NCBI GenBank assembly: GCA_017979445.1
Contig: CM030705.1
Coordinates: 9,250,679-9,314,678, forward strand
Reading direction: 5' to 3'
DNA: 64,000 nucleotides
Source of the DNA: Akebia trifoliata
Taxonomy: Eukaryota > Streptophyta > Magnoliopsida > Ranunculales > Lardizabalaceae
Below are positions 11,081 through 23,048 of the stretch, in pieces. Below the pieces are notes generated by a model. It worked only from the letters and a program-made list of their open reading frames with translations, searched no databases and was not told the origin of the DNA. The number at the start of each line of letters is the position of its first letter. Positions within the stretch are counted from its first letter, which is position 1. A program made the translations under genes and the position numbers.

Positions 11081-13047
11081 GATGGTGCATCGTTGACCTT
11101 GACCACACATTTCATATCAAGTTAAATTCAAAGTTTACAACAATTCCTTTCAACCTGTCAAATTGTTGGTTTCTTGTTAAGGTAAATGTTGTCTCTATTT
11201 TATGTCAGTATTATGTTCATCCCAGGTTTCAAGTCAATTAGTGTTTTCAAGAGGCCAAGAGAACTCGCATCCCAGAAAGTAATCTCATGAGGCACTGTCA
11301 TGTTTTGGGGGTACAGAGAACTGGGCAGCAAAAGATGGCTTTGTGGAGAGATCCATCTAAGCCAAGCATCCTGTCTGGTTTTTTACCTGACTTGGAAGTT
11401 TGTTTTTTTGTTTTTGTTTTGTGTGCCAATGCCAGGCCTCTTTCATGAACCTAACACCTGAAAACCAAAGAAAAGAAGAAGGTGCAGGTGGAGAGAATGA
11501 CTATATTGCATAGATCCTAAATTCTTTCATGACATTCTTGATTGACCCCTTGCAGCATTGTTTCAAGCTCGACCGAAGTCCCATTGTACCTGCCTTCCCA
11601 GCTAAACTACCTAGTTTGTTATTGTTATTAGTACTTCGTTACTCTTATCATATTGCCCACCCCCCACCCCCTATCTTCTAGTAAATAATGACGTTTTAGG
11701 GGTTGTGGCAAGACTTGGCCTGAATCTTGTGAGCTTGTCCTGGTGATTAAGTTCTCAGAAAAACCTCCAACGTTGTGAAAGAACGTTCTTGCATTTTGAC
11801 AAGGTATTTTTCCTTAAAGATGTTTATGACTTCTTGCTTTTCAACAAGGTATTGTTGGTTCATATTTTGGAGTAAATGACAATTTTCTGGTGCATCTAAA
11901 AATCTTGGTTGGAAAAATAATTTTAAGCAAACAAATTTTTTATGTTCATCCACATAAAATGCAGGCTCTTTCACAAAGTTCTAACTAAAATGAACTGGGA
12001 TGGAGTTCACATTATCGGTTGAAGATAGTAGATTTTTCTGGGGTGAGGATCATGGAATTTTGGCAACAGGATAAAGATGGCATTTCAGTCTTTTTTATGT
12101 TTATCTCTCATAGAAGACTTAGTCAAGGATGGCATGACATCATTTTTGAAAATCTGGGGTATCTAATTTTTTTGCCAAAATACCCTCAAAAGTCTAATTT
12201 CATATTATTCTACCATTTTCAAGAAATTGAATCAGCACTCTAAACAAGTAAAGAGTGGTATGTGAGATGCAAATACATTTATCGATGTCTTATACCAAAA
12301 ATTACTTGGTGCGTTTGGAGGGAAGGGACTGCACATGTTCTGAGGATTGGTTGGGTGCAATAAGAGGCCCGGATACAAAACACCCCCCCCCCCCCCCCCC
12401 ACACAAAATGATGTCTTATACCAAAAATTACTTGGTGCGTTTGGAGGGAAGGGACTGCACATGTTCCGAGGATTGGTTGGGTGCTCTAAGAGGCCCGGAT
12501 ACACCCCCCCACCAAAACGTTGAAGATACATATTAGACCGGAATTAAACCCCCATGACATAAAACTTAGTACTTTAATTATGCCTATAAATTGGAGACAA
12601 AAGTCAAACATGAGCAGAGGTGAGGAATTGTACCTATTGTCATCACTACAAAATATGTCAGGGACCATCACCTGGAAACAGATCCATTTCAACAGTGGCA
12701 AGATAGTATTATGGAAGTTACTTTCATTACTTAACTTCCATATAATTAAAACCCTCGTGCGGAGGAAGTTTTCAAGAATCAGACAGGACTTCAACCAAAA
12801 TATATATATATACATGATCGGACTGCATCCTGTGAGTGTAATCATGCAACAGATTTCAAGTTTAGGCTATTTCAAGCTTTTCTAACTTTAAATGCAAGCA
12901 TTATTATGAACCAGAAGGCAAATCCTTGATAGTTACACAAGGAAAGCTTTTTTTATATATATTTTTTTTCTTTTCTTCCAAATCCAAATCCAACTCGAAC
13001 TCGTGTAATAGTCAGGATGAAATAGATGGGTTGGTTGCCAACTGAAG
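11081..13047. other. Intergenic region between the convergent FANCL and E2 genes
   Basis: The first few hundred bases should be FANCL 3' UTR and the last hundred E2 3' UTR, but no unambiguous polyadenylation signal was assigned. The middle holds a two-copy SINE-tail duplication with a C18 run (12284-12509). Open frames around 12520-12885 exist on both strands but resemble nothing and are taken as chance. Confidence 0.6.
12284..12509 (+). repeat. Two tandem copies of an Au-SINE-like tail separated by poly-C
   Basis: GATGTCTTATACCAAAAATT starts at 12284 and again at 12410 (period 126 bp). Each unit ends in GAGGATTGGTTGGGTGC...AAGAGGCCCGGATAC, which resembles the CCGAGGATTAGT...GGCCCGGACACC tail of plant Au SINEs. 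Between the copies is a run of 18 C (12383-12400). The inverted, longer relative is at 13587-13770. Confidence 0.6.
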
Positions 13048-16000
13048 TCATGGAGATTCAATGGATCTACGAGCACATCGACGCACTCTCCTGCAAACAC
13101 CCAAAGTTGGGAGTTAAATGAAACAAGTTTTCTGGATTCAAAAACTAATAAAACAGAAGTAACAAACTTAGAAAAATTCAGACCTGTTATATGCCTGGGT
13201 ATCATGTTGATACAACTGAGCAGCTTCAGGATTGGCAGGGCTTGCTGGATTTGGATCAGTGAGAAGTGACTGCAGTAATTTGAATCACTAAAGAAATATT
13301 TTAACATAAAATCCATTAGTGTGTGCGTGTGTGTGTGCGTGTCTGTCGAGGTGCAATGAAGAGCGGAATGAACACTTACCTGAACTGATGTCAAAATTGT
13401 AGACACATTATGACAGGGTGACCATGCATCTTGAATGATGTCCAAGCAGAGTGTTCCATCATGATAAACTGTGGAAGTCACAAACCAGTAAGGATGCCAA
13501 ACTTTGCCAGGGGTGCACAGGGAAACGAGACTAAGTTAAGAATGCAAAATAATAATAATAATAATATGTATCTATTTATTTTTGGAAACCGAGGTGTCTG
13601 GGCCTCTTAGAGCACCCAACTAATCCTCGGGGTATGTGCAGTTCTCTCCCCAACATGCACCAGGTATTTTTTGGGATAAATCGCTGAGGGTAGCTAACAA
13701 GGCAGCTTGAACTTAACACCTCTTCCTTTTTGGAGGGAGGCTCTGGCCACTGCACCCAACACTTGGTTCAAATAGGTATCTATGTATTCCAAAGCCAAAA
13801 GTAATGCAGCAGGAACAATAGTATTCCACTTGAATTTTGTAAGAAGCACCACCATATTTGTTTGAAATATCATTGCAGTTGGTGGTCAAGTAGCAAGTAG
13901 CATAGAGAGAATCAGTTTCAATTCAGGTGTATTTGATAGGGGTGCAACTTGGTTCGGTTCAAACCAAGAACTGAACCGAACCAAACCGATAGCTTTGGAG
14001 TGGTTTGGAACAAGTTGCGTTTCAAAATGGAGAATCGATCAATTTGATTTGGTTCTCAGATCAAGCTTGTACTATGCAATAAATAAATATATGTGTATAA
14101 TAATTATTATGAATTATTTTAGGAGTTAGGTCACAGATTAGTAATTTTTTATGGATAAACTAATGACTTTTTAAGGATAGATTAGTGATTTATTGTATAA
14201 AATTTTATCTTTAATATATATTTATTTTATCTTTAAAAAATATTACTTACAATTTATAGAATATTAGCAACCCGTAGAACCGAACCAAACCGACTTGAAT
14301 TCAGTTTGGGTTGGTTTGGTTTCAATGGAATTTGGTTCGGTTCAGGTTCTCATTTTGTGGAACCGACCTATGTTGGTTCGGTTCCAATTTGACCTCAAAC
14401 TGAACCAAGTTGCACCCCTAGTATTTGAATACCCCACTCCTCATCCACAAATTTAGTGTTTGTTGGCAAAAATGTACCAAGATATGTCTTGGAGGTTTAC
14501 CATATAAGAAGACGTGCAAGATGGAGCCTAGTGCTTTGAAGGTTCATAAGGCCTACGTCCAATACCATATATATATGACTGACTGACTCACTCATCCATT
14601 AAGACTGTTGAACTGGAGACCCAGTTCTTGGATGGTTGCAGCCCAAAGTACATCCAGCTAGAAGATCTTAACCTTCCAATTTATAGCCAAAACATACCAG
14701 GAGAACAATAAATAAACTTAACAATAGGAAAAATATCCACATGTACCGTGCAATAGGTTGCTCACCCATTAAATGTTCCAGACCATTGTCTTGTGTTGGG
14801 TACAGGGTGCAAGTTGCATTGAACCTGATTGGGCTATGTTACATGTCTAACTCTAGGATCTTGTATGCATCAAGATCCGATGCCTTAAGATGTATTTTAT
14901 TTTATTTATTTTTGAGTTTCAATTAGTTAGGGAGTTGTCTAACATGGGATTGGGTAGGAGTAGTTACTGATTATTGTTTAGTTGGGGAGGGGGGTGGGGG
15001 GGATTGTTTTGGGAGCAGATCCTCTATAGCTTCACTTTCTTGTAGCACTTCATCTACAGTACATAGAGAGTCACATTTATTAAAAAAATAAAAAATAACA
15101 CCACAGCCCTCTTGTGCTAATGGCTTAGATATGATTTATCAACAAAACAAAACAAACAAAAAATTGAATATTTTTTTTCTTTTTCTACCTGATCTATGGT
15201 TTTGAAAATTGAAGGCCACTGAACCTCCAGTTTTAAATGGAGGTGGTTATCTGGGTTTTATTAACTTGTTGACATGGCGCTTTTGGAATCATTCAACAGC
15301 ATTACAAAGGGCTACAGGAAAACAAAGATACAGAGGATCTGCTCCCGGTTGTTTAGTGGTTCTTAAGTTGTAGGAGAAGAGTTGTTGTGTATTTAAAACT
15401 TTGATTTCAATAGAAAAGGAGGTCGATTTCTAGAATTCAAAAGTTATCAAAGGAGACTGGTTACCCTTGAAGTAACCTTGTGTCTCTAGAATGGTTAAAA
15501 AGAAGAAATCATGTAACAGGCCCCATAATTTATTCTCATGAATGGTCATGTACTATGCTTCCCATAAGATATCTCAATCACTTTTGAGTTTGCAACAAGA
15601 TCTCAATGACATTGGAAACTATTGGGATGTCACATGGGAAAAACAGTTCCCAAGTGTAAATTACAAAAGCACAATAAATATAACATACTTATTTTTTTAC
15701 ATAGATAATAGATAGAACAATCTTGGTATCGTCCACGAACGAGATAGATAGACAAGTCAAACGTAACGAGATCTAAAACCACGGTTCATTTTTCTCATTG
15801 TTGAACGAGATGACTCAAATGTATTAGAAAACTTGTCCGAGACACCAAAACGAGTTTTAAAACCATGATAACTGAAGACTTGATTCCTTAAAAAAAATAG
15901 GCTCACTTTCTTATTCATCCAAGACCAATCAATTTGCCTTGATAAATTAAGAAAAATTCAAACATGGAATGCCAATCTATCATAAACATGGTTTTAAATC

Positions 16001-16926
16001 TCGTCCAAGACCGAGACGACTCTCCAAAGTCATCTCAGTCTCATTCATCAACGATATAGATATGCGTTGTGTCTCAACATTCACATCTTCTTGCGAAATA
16101 AATGAGATGTCTTAGACGACATTTTGAAAATCTCACCCAAATCAGTGAAACTCAGCCGAGTCAATTGGGATTTTGATTAAAATAATAATAATTTTTTAGA
16201 ATTTAAATATTTATTATATAACTAAAACATGATTTATGACTAAACATTTTCTAATCGATCTTATTTTATTAAAAAATTATAATTATTTTAATTTAAATAT
16301 ATGTAAATCAATTATTATAAACCGACTTATATGGATTGTCTGATCCGAGACAACAAACCGAGTTTTGAAACCATGATCATAATTCATAAATCATAATTAA
16401 AAATACAGAAAACTTTCCATAATCCATAAATTCATAGATCCAATAACATTAACCAACAAAAAAAAACAAAAAAATTACTAACCATTTGGATGGAAAATTT
16501 CTGATGTGAAACGAACACGAGGGGGTTTCCCTGGATAATTATCCCCAAAAATTAATCGTAAACCAAAAACTCCACCTGAATTTCCAACAAAAATTGAGCA
16601 AATAAAAGATCTAAAACCTTTAAAAAAAAAAAATTAATAAAAATTATTAAACAATATATAATAGCTCTACCTTCCCAAGGTGTTTCATCAGGACCAAATA
16701 CCGTTGCACTCCAAACAAACAGATTCTCATCGGACAAAGGACTTGCGCTGCATCCCTGATTCAAATTGAAGAAAATTTCAATTTAATTTCTAAATAAACC
16801 CTAGATTTAGAAACTATAATAGAAAATAGTGAGAAACTAATCAAAATCTCTGAAACTCACCTCTGGAGGCTCGTTTACAATGGCCTTTAGATCAGACATA
16901 AGCCGAAGCTGCGCCGAAGACGCCAT
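13048..16926 (-). CDS. Rad6/UBC2-like ubiquitin-conjugating enzyme E2
   Basis: E2 enzyme that carries ubiquitin as a thioester for transfer with an E3. Six exons on the minus strand join in frame: 16861-16926, 16671-16755, 16483-16575, 13380-13468, 13184-13269, 13048-13090 (462 nt, 153 aa; yeast and plant Rad6-type proteins are about 152 aa). Key parts: [11 protein letters not shown] (residues about 41-51), the HPN motif (79-81), and the active-site cysteine Cys89 in DGTLCLDI. Then come [18 protein letters not shown] and [13 protein letters not shown], the usual Rad6-class helix region. It is clearly diverged from Arabidopsis UBC1-3, with a basic tail ([14 protein letters not shown]) instead of an acidic one. 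Intron 3 is about 3 kb and carries several MITEs and an Au-like SINE. The exact E2 subfamily is uncertain; catalytic competence looks intact. Confidence 0.92.
13587..13770 (-). mobile_element. Au-like SINE, minus orientation, in the E2 gene
   Basis: Read on the minus strand it begins GTGCAGTGGCCAGAGCCTCC, has a B-box-like AGTTCAAGCTG, and ends CCCCGAGGATTAGTTGGGTG ... GAGGCCCAGACACC. That is the tail pattern of the Au SINE family of seed plants. It lies in the 3 kb third intron of the E2 gene, in the same orientation as the gene. Flanking duplications were not clear. Confidence 0.65.
13937..14420. mobile_element. hAT-type MITE with perfect 8 bp duplication
   Basis: Terminal inverted repeats are TAGGGGTGCAACTTGG at the left and CCAAGTTGCACCCCTA at the right, with a perfect 8 bp GTATTTGA on both sides (13929-13936 and 14421-14428). 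The interior is AT-rich and has GGTTCGGTT/AACCGAACC motifs near both ends. It encodes no protein. It sits in the large intron of the E2 gene. The 8 bp duplication and TAGGG start fit the hAT superfamily. Confidence 0.85.
15720..15868. repeat. CGAGTTTTAAAACCATG-type MITE, partial copy
   Basis: Ends with AACGAGTTTTAAAACCATG and contains GAACGAGAT(G/A) and CTCATTGTTGAACGAGATG blocks shared with 15987-16375 and 18227-18455. The left terminus is decayed. Confidence 0.5.
15987..16375. mobile_element. MITE with CATGGTTTTAAA... inverted termini
   Basis: Begins CATGGTTTTAAATCTCG and ends CGAGTTTTGAAACCATG, its inverse with two mismatches. ATCATAA occurs at both flanks, offset by one base, and is a candidate target-site duplication. 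Two relatives lie at 15720-15868 and 18227-18455. The superfamily is not assigned. Confidence 0.6.
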
Positions 16927-17343
16927 AATTAAAGCTCGAAACCAAATTAAAAAAAAAAAAACAAGCAAAGATCTTGGAAACAAAATTATGTGTTTATTTT
17001 GTCATCTCCAATCCCTGAAGCTCACAACCTCTAAACCTATAATTTCCTCAAACAGATCGGATGCAAACTCTGATTTTTTGCCATTTTTTTGGTTTTGGTT
17101 TTTGTTTTTGGAATTTGGACAAAGCGTAGCCACTGAAGAGGTGTCCAATAATGCGACTGCCTATCGTAACAAGCCCAAGGGATTACGACTAAGGAGAGGC
17201 ACCTAGTTTTACTTTAACTGTTAACGGTTCAACCTGTGAACCGGTCAACTGACTCTAAAACTATACGAGAGATGACCGGTTCCCTGGGAAATGTTAGCAT
17301 TCGGTTCGCCAAAAGCGGTTCGGTTTTAATACTTAACGATTTG

Positions 17344-17945
17344 GGTGATTTAGACATACCCCTCTATTTTTTGCTGAATATTAGAAATACCCCCTATGTT
17401 TTGAAAATGATGGCATGCATCCCTTGACCTCAGTCTTTTAAATAGATTAAGGAGAAAAGACTCAAATGCCCTCATCTTTAATCTCTAACCTAAAACCCAT
17501 ATTTTTCTCTCTCCAAAAATCAATCATCTTCAAGGATTTTGGATAAAAAATTTAACCCTCATCATCTATCTTAAGATTGTATCTACTTCAAGTCTTCAAC
17601 ATTCAAACCTCAAGGAAAGATACAATTTTTTAAGAAGTATAAAATGATGAAATTTTTGATAGAAAAATTTAAGATGTTTTACAAAAGAAGGCAAGATAGA
17701 AAATGATGGATGCAAATAAGATTGAATAGATGAAAATTATCTTGGAGGTTGAAGAGCTTGAAGATAATTGATTTTGGAGAAGAGAAATCTAGGTTTTTTA
17801 CTATAGATTAAAGTTGAGAGCATTTGAGTCTTTCACCCTTAGTCTATTTAGAAGATTGGGGTCAAGGGATGCATGTCATCCGTCTCAAAACATAAGGGGT
17901 ATCTCTAATATTTAACAAAACATAGGGGGGTATGTCGAAATCACC
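17344..17945. mobile_element. Mutator-type MITE with long terminal inverted repeats
   Basis: Starts GGTGATTTAGACATACCCCT and ends with the inverse, AGGGGGGTATGTCGAAATCACC. The inverted similarity reaches about 130-150 bp inward, including matching GGGATGCATG/CATGCATCCC segments and the GAGGGCATTTGAGTC block. Flanking 11 bp direct repeats are TTAACGATTTG (17333-17343) and TTAACGTTTTG (17946-17956), one mismatch. Long TIRs with a 9-11 bp duplication fit Mutator-like elements. It is non-autonomous. Diverged relatives are at 6585-6715, 24221-24920 and 42245-43060. Confidence 0.8.
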
Positions 17946-18226
17946 TTAACGTTTTGGACATGCCTCTCCATGATCTAGTGAATATTTGAGATTTCAGTGG
18001 AAGTGGTAAATAGTAGAATTTTGGATAGAAAAATAAGGTTTTTTTTATGAAGATTGTTTAAAATGAAGAATTGAAAGACAATGGATTTTTAGATGGGAGG
18101 ATTTGGCTATTTCTAATCTCATGTAACGGATGTGTTAGGATACTGATCCAAAATAACTCTTCTTGAGGGTATTTTGGTCTATTAAATATTTTTATATATG
18201 GAATCTTTTATGTGTTTGATCTCTGA

Positions 18227-18455
18227 TATGGTTTCAAAACTCGTTCGAGATTGAAATGTATCGTCCAAGTCGTCTCAATATTAGGCATGGACAAGACAAA
18301 TGGACAAGTCAATGTAACAGATGAGATTTAAAACCCCTCTTTCATTTTTCACATTGTTGAACGAGACGTCTCAAAAGTATCGAAAAACTCGTTTGAGACA
18401 ACTTAGTATCTGGTATGGACGAGACGAGATGTGAAATCGAGTTTTAAAACCGTGA
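18227..18455. repeat. CATGGTTTTAAA-family MITE copy
   Basis: Left end ATATGGTTTCAAAACTCG and right end CGAGTTTTAAAACCGTG are imperfect inverses. The interior shares CATTGTTGAACGAGACG with 15720-15868. Confidence 0.6.
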
Positions 18456-19034
18456 ATACTCTAGAGAGGGTTTTTAGAGCTTTCTAAGATAAGGTTTCTG
18501 GAGTGAGGTGGAGCTAGGGAACAAAGGGTTTGGGGTTTTTTCTTTGTCTTAAGATACATGGCCCTTATTGGAATTCTTTGAAATAGTTTTTTGACCTACA
18601 AGCTTGTGGTACCAAATTGGAGCAAGAAGTTAGATAGTTTTGATGGCATGTGAGGTTCTTGTTGTTTTTCCTATCTATTGTAAGGCATTCTCTATAAACT
18701 CGACCTTGAATTTTTCTCTAAGATTGATAATGACAATTTTCTTGTCAGATTGCCACGTGGATGTAGTCCTTATTGGGTGAATCACGTAACTCTTTATATT
18801 ATGGTTGTTTTTCCTAATTTTTCTTACTTCCATTAATTTTTCTTAAACATATTTTTGCTTGTTATTGTACTTGGGATATTTCTTATATTTTTGTTGTGGG
18901 GGGTTATTTACAATAAGATGCACCTTAGTACAAGTTGCTTGATGTACATAGGTTTGGAAGTGTCAAACCTCGTGACATTATGGTATAATATCAATGACAT
19001 TATGCGTTGATACATTAGAGATGGCCCCGATGTG

Positions 19035-19274
19035 TAGGGCTGCAACTTGGGTGGGCCAAAGCCGAACTCATGGTTTCAACCCGACCTTGGGTTGGGTTTG
19101 GGCAAAAACAAAATTTGACCGAATAAAATCGGGTTGGGTATAGGCATAATAGACATTGGATTGCCCGAACTTCGCATGATTTCTCCAAACCCAAACTTAA
19201 TATTATTATAATTTAAAAATATTTTTAAATATCTTTGTTTCTTTGATCCCCAACTCACCCGAGTTGTAGCCCTA
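19035..19274. mobile_element. hAT-type MITE, 240 bp
   Basis: Begins TAGGGCTGCAACTTGGG and ends CCCGAGTTGTAGCCCTA, an inverted pair with few mismatches. The 8 bp flanks are CCGATGTG (19027-19034) and CCGATATG (19275-19282), one mismatch. The interior is rich in GGGTTGGG and its complement. It is related in its termini to 58385-58839. Confidence 0.75.
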
Positions 19275-21956
19275 CCGATATGGCATGTTGAGCATATCGA
19301 ATGCTTGATACTGTCATGCGAACCTCTTGTTGCCTAAAAACACTAGTGCTATTGCCCAAAAACACTATTGTAGATGTGTGGAACCCCTCAACATAGTAAC
19401 TAAAGCCCTATATGATAATGTTGTTAACTTCTACGACTAGCAAATGTTGGATTCTGTGATTGAAAAAAGCTGAGACTAAATGCAACTATATGAGTCCAGT
19501 ACATCTTACAAAAATAACATAATTGTGGTCACGTATGTCAATTGGCCATGACATGCAGAATTCCTTATTAGATGAATTTGTACTAAAGAAAATGAATAAT
19601 AAAAAATTCAAGTAAACCTTACTTACATGATTATAATAATTACAAATAGCAAAAGAAAACATAAAAAATCACAACCATTGCATCCACATGATGTACAAAT
19701 AATCCAAGTGTTTCTCATTTTTCTCCTTTTGGGTACTCTTTAGTATCTTGTTCTCATTGTCCATGATTATGTCGTTGTTGATTTCAAGTCTAGATAAAAG
19801 GGTTCATGTGTTTTATGAAACAAAAAAGGCAACACTAATTAGATTGTTACAATTATTACGATAAGTTTTCGTAAAACTAACCTAAGTTAATTGATCTATT
19901 AGTTACAATAATAGGCTTAAGTAACAATATAACATACGTATTAACATTGTAAAAGTCAACCTATTGAATCATGTAAATTGATTGAATGTTAATTCTTTAT
20001 GTATATTAACTAAAAAAGGGGATTTGGTGGGTCTGAATCATCTGTCCAATTAGACTTTGCTTTGATTTTGATTTTGACTTTGACTCAATTTAAAGGTGGT
20101 TCAAACTTGGCGGAATCAACTACTTTGGACCAGTTTCAATGTTTTCTTATACGTAAGCTGTCTTTAAGAATAATGTCTAATTGATATAAAAATGGGATTT
20201 GGTGATTGTAAAATCTGATAATCTAGTTTAAACAAAACAATCAACTATTTTTATAAACTAAAGTTAAAGAAGTATTATTAAAATAAAAAAATCTTTTGAT
20301 ATTGAAAAGATAAAAGTTGAAATATAATAAAGTTAGAGGAGGTGAAGAGAAAAAATAATAAAGTGGATCCCACAAAATTATGAGAGTAAATCTTCTGTAG
20401 TGTGAATCTCCTGTAACCCATATCAACGTTTGACATTAAAATATTGGAATACATTGACCGCCCATTTTCAAACACTTGATTAAGGCAACAAAAAAAAAAT
20501 AGTTATTTTTAATATTTTTTTCAAATCTGATCTAAAACATTAATCCAAGAGGGTTATGTTGTTATTTTCCTTGAATGTGGTGTTCTATGGACTGTAGAAC
20601 AAGAGCTACAGAGGATCCGCTCCACAAAATTATAGCTTGGGGAAGTTTATCCCCATAAAACTAGTAAAGTGAGCCCTACATTTGTGGTTTATTCTGTAGA
20701 TTTAAATATATATTTTTTTTCAATTGAAGCCGTTGGAATTAATATAGGAAGAATCAAAGTCAGGATTTTGTTCATGTGAGGGTAACTTGAGTGATTTTTT
20801 TTTTTTGTGGGAACAATAGTGACGGATTTATTTATCTACCATTATTATTTGTCATTCAATAATCCTTTAGATTTTGAAATTTCTTGCAAGGCAAGTCCCC
20901 CCACTGTAAATCCGCTCTTAGGAGAAATTGATTCAGTCAGCTTAAATCAGAGTCTGATCTCAAAATTAAAATAATTACATTCATAAAACAATAAAATTTC
21001 TAGAGGCTTGAAGACTTTGCAGTTGAATTTGAATAATATCCCATTAGATGAACTTGAATTTGAAATTAAAACGAGCTATTTAAATATGAATAGGTTTGGT
21101 GGAAGGTGGTCACCATCTTCAATTTCATGCTCTCTCTTGAGGAGAAATTTCATGGATTTATGAGTCAACATTCTTTTCAACAGTAAAGACCGCGTTAAAG
21201 AAAAATGTAAAGGTAAATTTATTTGGTCAAAACATACCACCGTATACTCTAAATTTTTTTTTTTTTTTTTTTTTGACCATTCAAGTAATAAGGGTAAAGG
21301 CTTTAATGTTAGAAAAGGCTGATTTATTGAGAAGTTTCTTGAAAATGATCAAATTCCTGAATAAGAAAAAAATCAAATTACAAAAATACTCTTCTCACAA
21401 TATAATGTTTAACAATAAACACTAAAGGAGTAAAAGGTAGTTTAGTAAATTTAAAAAAAAATTTAAAAGAAAAAAAAATTGATAACAAAATTAGATTCTG
21501 AAAATGATAATTTACCATTTTTGAAATTAAAATGAATCGTGTGGTGGAATAAGAAATAAATAACTAATATTGTAGATGATCTCCCTTTAATTGAAAATAT
21601 TCGGGAATCTTTTCGTTTCAAATGTTCCAATGTCTAGCAAAAGAGAGTAATCTCCAAAAGATACATTCACGCTTCATAATGGAGAGGCAGAAATGGGGTT
21701 GAATGAGGGAGAAAGCTGTGATGATGGGTGTTGATTAAGATACTAATGTTTGCAACTATTTGCAGTCATTTTTATGCAAAATTTGGAGTACTTTGCATTA
21801 AAATTTGGGTCAACATTGGCTCAATTATGCCATTTCAGTTTAAAAGGATATGGGTAGAAAAGCAAACCCTCACGCAGAGATAGAAAAAGTATGTAAAAAA
21901 GTGGTTTCAGGTATTCTACTCGCGAGGGAGTCCCGTTTCTCTCGTTATTCGACTTA

Positions 21957-23048
21957 GGTGCTGTTTGTTAAACTGAAAAAAATAAGTGCTGAATAGCATT
22001 AAGCGCTGAAACTTATAAGCACTGAATTTAAGTGCTGAAAAAGTTATTTGTTTAGATGTTGAATCATGTTTGTTAAACATTGCTGAAACTGATAAATTGT
22101 CTTTGTTACCCTTACAATCATATTATACATTGTTTGCATGTTTCAAATGCTTATTTATTATCAAACACAATAAAATATATTATTTCTTATAAAATTAAAA
22201 TATAATTTATTTTTAAATAATAAATAATACTCAAATCTTCAATTTATAAATAATAATTTCTATTCATAAAAGCCCACAAATTTCAAATTAAAAATAATAA
22301 TGTCATACAAGTCATTAAAATTTGAAATCAACTTTAAAAGAACTTAATTTTGGATGAATAATTTTTGATGAAAATGAAAGATGTGTAATTATAAAAGCAC
22401 CTTATGAATTAATAAGGGTTACCCACACTATAGCCATTTTTTGTTTTGTTTTATATGGATTAAAGTTTTTGGAATGAGCAAATTTTTAGTGAGGATGGTT
22501 TATATGGCCTAGAGATCATCCTCACCAAAAATCAGCCTATTTTGAAACTTCTAACTCGTTAAAAATAGTTTTTAAAAAAAAAAGGAATAATTTACGGTTC
22601 TTGAACTTGTTTTAATAGGGTTAGAAGTTTCAAGATGTGCTGATTTTTTGTGAGGATGATCTCCTCATTGTAGAGATCATTCTCACCAAAAATCAACTCA
22701 TTCCAAAACTTTTAACCCATATAAGACAAAATAATTTAGCTATGGTGTGGGTTTATTAATTTGTGGGGTGTTTATATACTTATTCATGGGATATAAGAGG
22801 TAATATCCTTTTAAGAATAAGGGCATACTTGTCCATGCTCAAAAAAACAAAGGGCATACTTGTCCGTGTTGAAAAAAACGAAGTGCTTACCGCTTCAGCA
22901 TTTTTTTTCAGCATCAAAATAGTATTGAATTTTTTTCACTTATTTTCAGCAATAAGCACGAGTAAACAAACGTACTATTTTGACAAAAGTGTTGAATTTA
23001 ATTTTTTTCAGCAATAAACGCTGAAAAATAGCGCAAACAAACACCACC
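21957..23048. mobile_element. Composite TIR element with nested palindromes
   Basis: The outer ends are GGTGCTGTTTGTTAAAC at the left and the inverted GCGCAAACAAACACCACC at the right, followed inward on both sides by AAGTGCTGAA / TTCAGC(A/G) motifs. No clean flanking duplication was found. Inside lies the 22425-22755 double palindrome, apparently a later insertion. No transposase is encoded. Confidence 0.55.
22425..22755. repeat. Double nested palindrome (GATTTTTGGTGAGGATGATC family)
   Basis: Two hairpins (about 22495-22560 and 22618-22705) each pair a TTTTTGTGAGGATGAT arm with an ATCATCCTCACCAAAAATC arm. They are bracketed by outer arms ACCCACACTATAGC...TTTATATGG at the left and its inverse CCATATAAGAC...GCTATGGTGTGGGT at the right. 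The architecture is the same as at 36470-36912. Confidence 0.65.

Noticed and set aside
12486..12885. Overlapping 119- and 121-codon frames on opposite strands
   Set aside because: No similarity to known proteins, and they run into the SINE-tail repeat; chance open frames.
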